NCBI GenBank assembly: GCA_012719445.1
Contig: JAAYAH010000006.1
Span: 1 to 35,217 of the forward strand
Origin: Actinomycetales bacterium
GTDB lineage: Bacteria > Actinomycetota > Actinomycetes > Actinomycetales > Kineosporiaceae
Length of the DNA stretch: 35,217 bases
Direction of reading: 5' to 3'
The notes beneath the pieces are model-generated. The model was not told where the DNA came from, ran no database searches, and worked only from the letters and a program-made list of their open reading frames with translations. Positions 14,977 to 20,973 of this stretch are shown piece by piece. The position numbers and the translations under genes are program-made. Within the stretch, counting starts at the first letter, position 1. Each line of letters starts with the position of its first letter.

Positions 14977-15976
14977 GCGGGCTCCACACCGTCGTCCTGG
15001 TCATCCCCGCGGCCCTGCCCCTGCCGGAGATCACGAGCGCCATCTTCCGGCTGGCCTCGTCGATCATCTCGTTGCCGAGCATGGCGGCCCCCCTGGCGCC
15101 CCCGGCCGCCGAGGTGAACCAGTCGTAGGCGTCGAGGATGTCCTCGGCGTGGTCGAAGTCGGCCTGCCGCGGGCTGAAGATCTCGTTGCAGGCCTCGATC
15201 TGCCCGGGGTGCAGCACCCACTTGCCGTCGAACCCCAGGGCGGCCGAGCGGTGGGCCGTCCGGCGGAACCCGTCCAGGTCCCGGATGGCCAGGTACGGCC
15301 CGTCGATGGCCTGCCGGCCGTGCGCCCTCGCCGCGACGAGCAGGGTCATCAGGATGTGGTGGTAGGCGTCCCCGACGTCGTACCCCGGCGGCTGCTCCCC
15401 CACGACGAGGGACTTCATGGCGATGCTGGCCATGAAGTCCGCAGGTCCGAAGATGATCGTCTCCAGTCGCGGGCTGGCCGAGGCGATCTCGGCGACGGCG
15501 AGCAGCCCGGCGGCGTTCTCGATCTGCGCCTCGATGCCGATCCGCCCGACCTCGTAGCCCATGGCCTGCTCGATCTGGGTGAGCAGCAGGTCGAGCGCGA
15601 TGATGTGATCCGCGCCGGTCACCTTGGGCAGCATGAGGCAGTCGAGGTTCGCCCCGGCACCCTCGACGACGTCGACCACGTCGCGGTAGGTCCAGCGCGT
15701 CGTCCAGTCGTTGACCCGGACCACCCTGACCCGGCCCTCGAAACCCCCCTCGTTGAGGGCGGCCACCACGGTCCGCCGGGCCTCCGGCTTCACCAGCGGG
15801 GCGCAGGCGTCCTCGAGGTCGAGGAACAGCTGGTCGACCGGGAGGGTCCTGGCCTTGTCGATCATCCGCGGGTTCGAGGCGGGGACGGCGAGGTTCGACC
15901 GGCGGGGGCGCAGCCGGCGCGACGACCCGCCGGCCGGAGCCGGGGCTGCCGCCGCCTTCGCCGGGGTCTCGGACAT
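14966..15976 (-). CDS. HpcH/HpaI aldolase/citrate lyase family protein, probable malyl-CoA or beta-methylmalyl-CoA lyase
   Basis: 336 residues, a CitE-like TIM barrel. Visible motifs: RSNLAVPASNPRMIDKA at the first strand, FLDLEDACAPLVKPEAR (acidic pair and basic residues of the CoA site), VRVNDWTTRW (active-site Arg), GIEAQIENAAGL (metal-binding Glu), FGPADFMASI (metal-binding Asp) and GFDGKWVLHPGQI. The length and the WTTRWTYRDV segment fit the L-malyl-CoA/beta-methylmalyl-CoA/citramalyl-CoA lyase branch, which splits CoA thioesters to acetyl- or propionyl-CoA plus glyoxylate or pyruvate. The exact substrate cannot be read from sequence. ATG 15976 has GAGGAG 6 nt upstream; the open frame continues further but overlaps the divergent gene. 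A Lys/Ala/Arg-rich tail of about 25 residues precedes the barrel. No other ethylmalonyl-CoA or glyoxylate pathway gene is next to it. Confidence 0.88.
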   Translation of the reverse strand: MSETPAKAAAAPAPAGGSSRRLRPRRSNLAVPASNPRMIDKARTLPVDQLFLDLEDACAPLVKPEARRTVVAALNEGGFEGRVRVVRVNDWTTRWTYRDVVDVVEGAGANLDCLMLPKVTGADHIIALDLLLTQIEQAMGYEVGRIGIEAQIENAAGLLAVAEIASASPRLETIIFGPADFMASIAMKSLVVGEQPPGYDVGDAYHHILMTLLVAARAHGRQAIDGPYLAIRDLDGFRRTAHRSAALGFDGKWVLHPGQIEACNEIFSPRQADFDHAEDILDAYDWFTSAAGGARGAAMLGNEMIDEASRKMALVISGRGRAAGMTRTTVWSPPEP

Positions 15977-16175
15977 CACGCGCTCCTCCTCGGATCGGGC
16001 CTCGGGTGGCTCACCCGGGTCCCCGTCGCGGTCCGGACCGGCACCGGGGGGACCCCGGCCGAAGCTACCGGCACCGGTACCGCGGCGCTCACGGCGGGGC
16101 ATGGCCCGGTGCCCTCCCGGCGGGTCCCCGGCACCCGCGAGGACGCGGTGACGGCGGGCGTGGCACGCTCGGGTC
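15977..16175. promoter_or_regulatory. Divergent intergenic region with a TACCGG palindrome
   Basis: This 199-bp gap separates the lyase gene (minus) from the small plus-strand gene. It contains the perfect dyad TACCGG-CA-CCGGTA at 16066-16079, overlapping a minus-strand -10-like TAGCTT (16067-16062). That places it where an operator for the lyase gene could lie. No clear -35 is seen and nothing else is recognised. Confidence 0.35.
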
Positions 16176-16844
16176 GTGAGCCAGCAGGAGAGCGCGACCC
16201 CGGTTCCCGGACCGAACCCACCGGTGTCCCCGGGCGAGACGTCCCCGGACGGGACGGCGGCGTCCCCGGACGAGACGCCGGCGGGACAGGAGCAGGCCGC
16301 ACCGGTCGAGCCGACGGGACCGGCAGGACTGACCCCGGACGAGGCCGCGTTGGTGGCCGAGGCCTGCACGAAGAGCGGCGTGGTCTGGGTGCGTCCCTCC
16401 GGCGAGGACCGCTGGCACCCGGCCTGGCACGCCTGGCACGACTCCGCCGTCCATCTCGTGTTCGGCACAGGCGAGCAGATGCTGCCCCTGCTCACCGGGG
16501 ACGTCGACGTCGCCGTGCCCAGCAAGGACACGGGTTCCCTGCTGGTCACCGTGCGGACCCTGGCCGAGGTGCTCCCGGCGAGGACGCCCGGGTGGGAGGC
16601 CGCGGCCGACGCCCTGTCCGCGAAGCGCCTCAACGCCACCGACCCCGACCGGCAGCGGGAACGCTGGGCGTCCGGGGCGCTGCTGGCCCGGCTGACCCCC
16701 CTCCGGCTCCTCTCGGCGGGCCCCGGTGACGACGGCACCCCTGCGGGAGCGTCCTCCCCGGTGGCGACCCCGGCGACGACGGGCGGCCGTGCCCCCTTCC
16801 ACCTCGGCGGCCGGAGGCGGCGCCTGCGCAGGCCGTCGCGCTGA
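16176..16844 (+). CDS. Hypothetical protein, possibly PNPOx-like split-barrel family
   Basis: 222 residues. The first 50 are low-complexity (Pro/Ser/Gly/Asp, SPDGTAASPDETPAG). The folded part begins LTPDEAALVAEACTKSGVVW and continues with beta-strand-like segments (HPAWHAWHDSAVHLVFG, EQMLPLLTGDVDVAVPSKD, GSLLVTVRTLAEVLPA), followed by KRLNATDPDRQRERWASGALLARLTPL. The pattern is reminiscent of pyridoxamine-phosphate-oxidase-like split barrels that bind flavin or F420, but no cofactor motif is certain and I give no function. The C-terminus is basic (RRRRLRRPSR). GTG 16176 has no good ribosome site; a -10-like CACGCT just upstream could allow leaderless translation. It is divergent from the lyase gene and convergent with the GGDEF-EAL gene, 11 bp from its stop. 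Confidence 0.7.
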   Translation: MSQQESATPVPGPNPPVSPGETSPDGTAASPDETPAGQEQAAPVEPTGPAGLTPDEAALVAEACTKSGVVWVRPSGEDRWHPAWHAWHDSAVHLVFGTGEQMLPLLTGDVDVAVPSKDTGSLLVTVRTLAEVLPARTPGWEAAADALSAKRLNATDPDRQRERWASGALLARLTPLRLLSAGPGDDGTPAGASSPVATPATTGGRAPFHLGGRRRRLRRPSR

Positions 16845-16849
16845 AACCT

Positions 16850-16865
16850 GGCCGGTCAGCCGGCC
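16850..16865. terminator. Compact hairpin shared by two convergent gene ends
   Basis: GGCCGG (16850-16855), loop TCAG and CCGGCC (16860-16865) form a perfect 6-bp stem with a tetraloop. It starts 5 bp after the stop of the plus-strand gene, and its loop contains the stop of the minus-strand GGDEF-EAL gene (16856-16858). It probably serves as a bidirectional terminator; there is no T-tract. Confidence 0.45.
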
Positions 16866-19615
16866 GGTTCGGACGGTGCCGGTTCGGACGGCGCCTGCTC
16901 CCGGCGCGGGGCGGGGACCCCTGGCGCCCTGCCGGTCCCGCCCTGCAGCAGCACCCGGGTCGCGTCCTCGACGGTGAGCGGCCGGGACATGAGGTATCCC
17001 TGCCCGATCCGGCAGCCGAGGGACAGCAGCACCTCCCGCTGCTCCTCGGTCTCCACGCCCTCCGCCACCACGTCGAGGGCGAGGGTGTCGGCGATGGCCA
17101 TGACGGCCCGGACGATGGCCCGGTCGGTGGCGTGCCCGCTGGCCTCGGCACCCAGTCCGCTGACGAAGGTCCGGTCGATCTTCAGGCAGTCGAAGGAGAA
17201 GCTCCGCAGGTAGCCCAGGTTGGAGTTGTGCATCCCGAAGTCGTCGATCGCCAGCCGCAGCCCGGCCGACCGGAGCAGGGACATCGGCTGGGCCAGCTCC
17301 GGCGGCAGCTCTCCCCGCTCGATGATCTCGAGGAGCACCGCGGACGGGCGCAGCCCGATCGCCGAGACCACGTCGACGACCTGGGTGGGGAACTGGGGGT
17401 GCAGCAGCTGCACCGGGGCGAGGTTGACGCTCACCGAGAGCCTCTCCAGCCCGGGCAGCTCCGTCCAGGACGCGAGCTGCCGGCACGCGGTCTCCAGCAC
17501 CCACCGGCCGATCGGGACGATCAGCCCTGACTCCTCAGCGATGGGGACGAAGAAGTCGGGCGGGATCCGGCCCCGCTCCGGGTGGTTCCACCGCAGCAGC
17601 GCCTCCAGGCTGCGGACCCGCCCACTGGCGAGGTCGACGACCGGCTGGTAGTGCAGCGAGAACTGGCCTGCCCGGAGGGCGTCCTGCAGCTCCCTGCGGA
17701 TCGCCAGCCGTTCCAGGGCACGGGCCGAGGCGTCGTCGTCGAAGATCTCGACCGAGCCCGGTCCCCTGGCCTTCGCCGCGTACATCGCCGCGTCGGCGTC
17801 CCGGAGCATGGCGCTGGCCGTGGTCTCCCCCGGGCGGCCGAGGACCCCGCCGACCCCGATGGAGATCTGCACCGACTCCCCCGCGATGGGGAACGGGCGG
17901 CCGAAGGCGTCCACGACCCGACGGCTGAGCCGGATCACGGCCTCCCGGCCGCCCGCCTCCGGCAGCAGCACGACGAACTCGTCGCCGCCGAAGCGGGCGA
18001 GACTCCCGTGGTCCCCCACGATCATCCGGAGCCGCTTGGCCACCTGGAGGAGCAGCTCGTCCCCCGCCTCGTGACCGAGCCGGTCGTTGACGGCCTTGAA
18101 CCCGTCCAGGTCGCAGAACAGCAGCCCGACCTCACCGGCTCCGCTCTCGGCCAGCGCCTGCTCCAGCCACTGGCCGGACAGGTCGCGGTTGGCCAGCCCG
18201 GTGAGGGTGTCGTGGGTCGCCCGGTGCCGCAGCTCGTCCTCCAGCCGGCGCCGCTCCTCGACCACCCGGGAGGAGAGCACGACACCGGGGTCGTCCGTCT
18301 CCGCGACGCGCAGCGCGCTTTCCACCCAGACCCAGTTCCCGACACCGTCGCGCATTCGGTACTCGACGCGGGGCGAGTCCTGGCTCGAGGACAGGGCGGC
18401 GTGCAGCGTCTCCCGGTCGTCCGGGTGCACCAGCCCCATCAGCTCACCGCCGACGAGCAGCGTCGGGTCGAGGGAGAGCTCCCGGTCGTGCGACGGCGAG
18501 GCGTACCGGAGCACCCCGTGCGGGTCGACGTGCGAGACCAGGTCGCTGATCGAGTCGGTGATGAAGCGCAGGTTCTCCTCGCTCCGGCCGAGCGCCCGGT
18601 AGAGGGTGACGTTGGCGAGGGCCGCGCCGACGTACCCGGAGAGGATGTGGGCGATCTCCCGGCTCTCCGGCGAGTAGGGCGCCGCCCCCCTGCGGGAGGC
18701 GAGCAGCACCGCGGTGCACTCGCCGTCGGTGAGGACCGGGATGGCGAGCAGGGTCCTGGTGCCGTTCCCGTCGCCGTCCTCGAGCGGACCCTGATGGATC
18801 TGTCCGGCGCGGCAGACCGCCCAGCCCGGGACCTCCGCCGTCGGCCTCGGCCACGGCCCGGGAGGGGGCCCCGCAGCCGGGGGGCTGCACACCTCGACCC
18901 TGCCGGTCCCCTCGTCGTCGACGACGCACCAGGCCGTCTCGACATCGGTCAACCGGCGCAGCAGGTCGACCGCCTCCAGCAGCAGCGGGCGCCGGGACAG
19001 GTTGCGGGTGAGGGACGGGCCGGCCCGTGCGAGGTCCGCCATCGCCATCCGGTGCCTCCGGCTGCGCATCGCCTGGAGCAGCCGGGTCGCGAAGGACTGC
19101 AGCATGAGCAGGTCGGAGGCGCCGAACCGGCGGTCACGCTGGCTGAGCAGGCCGAGCACGGCGTGCGTCGCCCCCTCGTCGACCAGCGGCACCCAGGTGA
19201 CGGAGCGGATCGTCAGGGCGGCGAGGGAGGTCGGCACCTCGTCCTCGCCGTCCTGGACCAGGAGCGTGACGACGGTCGCGGCCTCGACGGCGGAGGTCAG
19301 CCCCGGCGTCCACGACCAGCCCTCGGTGAACGCCGGGTCACCCTCGGCCAGGCCGCACGCCCGCAGCACGTCCACGCGGTCGTCGGCAGGGGAGACCAGG
19401 CAGGTGACGTCGGCCGAGCACACCTCGGACAGGGCGGCGAGGGCGTCGTCGAGCAGCCGGTCCGGGTCCGAGGGACGGTCGATGACGTTCTGCAGCCGGA
19501 TCAGCCGGGCGGTATCGGCGTAGGCGTCCCGCGCGGCGTCCACGGCCTCGACGAGCCGGGCCCGGAGCCGCTCCTCCTCCGGTTGTCCCCGCCGGCTCGG
19601 CTCCTCGACCTCCAT
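16856..19615 (-). CDS. GAF-GAF-PAS-GGDEF-EAL cyclic-di-GMP signalling protein
   Basis: 919 residues without membrane helices, so probably cytoplasmic. Two GAF-like sensor regions (about 45-200 and 215-345) precede a PAS domain (about 355-465; FITDSISDLVSHVDPHGVLRY, GLVHPDDRETLHAAL). The GGDEF domain follows, with an intact active site (RFGGDEFVVLLP, near 542-546) and CDLDGFKAVNDRLGH. The inhibitory RxxD site is missing: GDHG is found there. The EAL domain begins with EALLRW near 671 and keeps VNLAPVQL, LEIIE, the DDFG acidic pair, LKIDRTFV, VVAEGVETEEQ and GQGYLM, so phosphodiesterase activity is possible. Its loop 6 reads DDFGMHNSN rather than DDFGTGYSS. The tail is Pro/Ser/Glu-rich with a repeated APSEP. 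The start codon is 8 nt after the FIST gene stop, so the two form an operon in which FIST may sense the stimulus. The net direction, synthesis or breakdown, cannot be read from sequence. Confidence 0.93.
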   Translation of the reverse strand: MEVEEPSRRGQPEEERLRARLVEAVDAARDAYADTARLIRLQNVIDRPSDPDRLLDDALAALSEVCSADVTCLVSPADDRVDVLRACGLAEGDPAFTEGWSWTPGLTSAVEAATVVTLLVQDGEDEVPTSLAALTIRSVTWVPLVDEGATHAVLGLLSQRDRRFGASDLLMLQSFATRLLQAMRSRRHRMAMADLARAGPSLTRNLSRRPLLLEAVDLLRRLTDVETAWCVVDDEGTGRVEVCSPPAAGPPPGPWPRPTAEVPGWAVCRAGQIHQGPLEDGDGNGTRTLLAIPVLTDGECTAVLLASRRGAAPYSPESREIAHILSGYVGAALANVTLYRALGRSEENLRFITDSISDLVSHVDPHGVLRYASPSHDRELSLDPTLLVGGELMGLVHPDDRETLHAALSSSQDSPRVEYRMRDGVGNWVWVESALRVAETDDPGVVLSSRVVEERRRLEDELRHRATHDTLTGLANRDLSGQWLEQALAESGAGEVGLLFCDLDGFKAVNDRLGHEAGDELLLQVAKRLRMIVGDHGSLARFGGDEFVVLLPEAGGREAVIRLSRRVVDAFGRPFPIAGESVQISIGVGGVLGRPGETTASAMLRDADAAMYAAKARGPGSVEIFDDDASARALERLAIRRELQDALRAGQFSLHYQPVVDLASGRVRSLEALLRWNHPERGRIPPDFFVPIAEESGLIVPIGRWVLETACRQLASWTELPGLERLSVSVNLAPVQLLHPQFPTQVVDVVSAIGLRPSAVLLEIIERGELPPELAQPMSLLRSAGLRLAIDDFGMHNSNLGYLRSFSFDCLKIDRTFVSGLGAEASGHATDRAIVRAVMAIADTLALDVVAEGVETEEQREVLLSLGCRIGQGYLMSRPLTVEDATRVLLQGGTGRAPGVPAPRREQAPSEPAPSEPAG

Positions 19616-19623
19616 GGGATCGC

Positions 19624-20787
19624 TCAGAGGGCCACGGCCGCGAGGGTGACGTTGTGGACGCCGGAAACGCTCGTGGTCCTGGCGAACTCGCCGTAGGTGT
19701 AGAAGCCGACCGTTCTCGCGGAGCCGGCGGCCTCCTGGAGCCGCCCGATCTCCTCGACGGCCTGCTCACCGAGCAGCTCGAGCCGGGCGATGCAGCTGAA
19801 CGCCAGCACCAGCGAGGGCTCGTGCCCTGCCGTCACGATCTCCACCACCTCGCCGGTGACCGCGAGGACGTCCTCCTTGGTGCAGGAGACCACCTGGACG
19901 GCCGCGTAGAGGGGGAGGCTCTCGAAGGTGTGGATCGTGCCGTCCTCGATGTGGGCGCCGCGCACGAGCAACGACCCGTCGGGCTCGATGAGCCCGAACC
20001 CCCTGGCGATGCTCACACCGCCCCTCTCCCCCGTACCAAGGAGGAAGTCGTCCGGCGTCGGCAGGTGCTCGCGGAGCACCTCCATCACCGGGCGACCGCC
20101 CAGCTCCGCCAGGACGGTGCCCTCGACCTTGGTGACCAGCAGCGGAGCCCCGTCCGCCTGCCAGCCGTGCCGGGCGGCGACGACCACCGGACGCTCCGAG
20201 GCGATCCACACCCCCACCGCGGCGTCGTCGAGCACCTGGTCGTCGTGGAAGACACAGGTGCGGGTCAGTGCCTGATCGTCCCCCGCAGCCCCGCCGACGA
20301 CCGGGACGCCGGCACCCACCACCCGGTAGATGCCGCCGATGAGGGGCTGGTGGGCGCCGCACATGCCGTCGGCGAACAGCAGCAGGCAGGCGTGCGGCGA
20401 CGGCTCCTCCCCCGCGGCAGCCCTGGCCTGCCGGGCGAGCAGGCTGCCGGCCCCGGCCCCGTCGGCGCCGATCCCGGTGACCGAGGCGACCCCGAACCGG
20501 TACGGCCCTGCCGTCATCACCACGACGACGACCCCGCCGCCGGGGTGGACCAGCACCCCGTCGTAGAAGTGACCGCTGGTGGTGCAGCCGGTGAGCGGGG
20601 TGTCCCCGGTGACCTCCCTGATCCCTGCGAGCAGTTCCCCGAGGTCATGGGCCACCGAGGCGAGCACCAGGACGAGCGCGGGTCGCCCGCCGTCGAGCTG
20701 GACCGTCGCGGACCGGGCAGCGGTCCGGCCGGCCGCCCGCGACTCCGTCAGGTCACTCGCACCGACGCCGGCCTGCAACTGGCTCAC
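19624..20787 (-). CDS. FIST-domain sensory protein (FIST N + FIST C)
   Basis: 387 residues. The FIST N-terminal domain (about 5-205) shows LQAGVGASDLTESRAAGRTAA, GCTTSGHFYDG, LLLFADGMCGAHQPLIGGI and PVVGGAAGDD. The FIST C domain (about 215-375) ends in the usual EPSLVLAFSCIARLELLG and GFYTYGEFA. FIST proteins are predicted intracellular sensors of small ligands, often encoded beside GGDEF/EAL or chemotaxis proteins; here a GGDEF-EAL gene follows 8 nt downstream. There is no signal peptide or membrane helix. The start is GTG 20787, preceded at short distance by AAGAGGA. The open frame runs far upstream over the divergent pilB-like gene, but that part has no homology-like features. I infer that it senses a ligand and tunes the c-di-GMP enzyme. 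Confidence 0.88.
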   Translation of the reverse strand: MSQLQAGVGASDLTESRAAGRTAARSATVQLDGGRPALVLVLASVAHDLGELLAGIREVTGDTPLTGCTTSGHFYDGVLVHPGGGVVVVVMTAGPYRFGVASVTGIGADGAGAGSLLARQARAAAGEEPSPHACLLLFADGMCGAHQPLIGGIYRVVGAGVPVVGGAAGDDQALTRTCVFHDDQVLDDAAVGVWIASERPVVVAARHGWQADGAPLLVTKVEGTVLAELGGRPVMEVLREHLPTPDDFLLGTGERGGVSIARGFGLIEPDGSLLVRGAHIEDGTIHTFESLPLYAAVQVVSCTKEDVLAVTGEVVEIVTAGHEPSLVLAFSCIARLELLGEQAVEEIGRLQEAAGSARTVGFYTYGEFARTTSVSGVHNVTLAAVAL

Positions 20788-20967
20788 GGTCCTCTTGTCG
20801 GCAGGCTCGCCGGGGAAGTGAATGTCCGCGGTACCACCGACCCGCCGCGGTATCCGCCGGTCTTGTGCCACTCCGGTCCGCTCACCCGGTTCGCCCCTTC
20901 CTGCCGACACCCGGCCGCCGGGGGCCACGGGGTCAACCGAGGCCGCCGAGATGCCGAGAGACAGGAG
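20788..20967. promoter_or_regulatory. Divergent promoter region between the FIST operon and the pilB-like gene
   Basis: The 180-bp gap holds a direct repeat, CCGCGGTA at 20826-20833 and 20845-20852 (19-bp period), close to the FIST start; each half contains the palindrome CCGCGG. A minus-strand TTGACC (rc of 20931-20936) could be a -35 but has no good -10. Regulation of both units from this region is likely; the regulator is unknown. Confidence 0.35.
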
Positions 20968-20973
20968 GTGATC
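20963..20973 (+). promoter_or_regulatory. Exceptionally strong Shine-Dalgarno sequence overlapping the assigned pilB start
   Basis: AGGAGGTGATC (20963-20973) is an 11-nt perfect complement of the 16S rRNA 3' end. The assigned GTG (20968) lies inside it. The two well-spaced GTG codons (20978 and 20981) are in another frame, which closes after about 34 codons. The true start of the pilB-like protein is therefore uncertain. Confidence 0.6.

Noticed and set aside
14945-16729. Plus-strand open frame opposite the lyase gene
   Set aside because: No domain and a Gly/Arg/Pro-rich composition; the real genes there are the minus-strand lyase and the separate plus-strand ORF at 16176.
17582-19696. Plus-strand open frame opposite the GGDEF-EAL gene
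   Set aside because: The minus strand carries GGDEF and EAL signatures; the antisense product is low-complexity.
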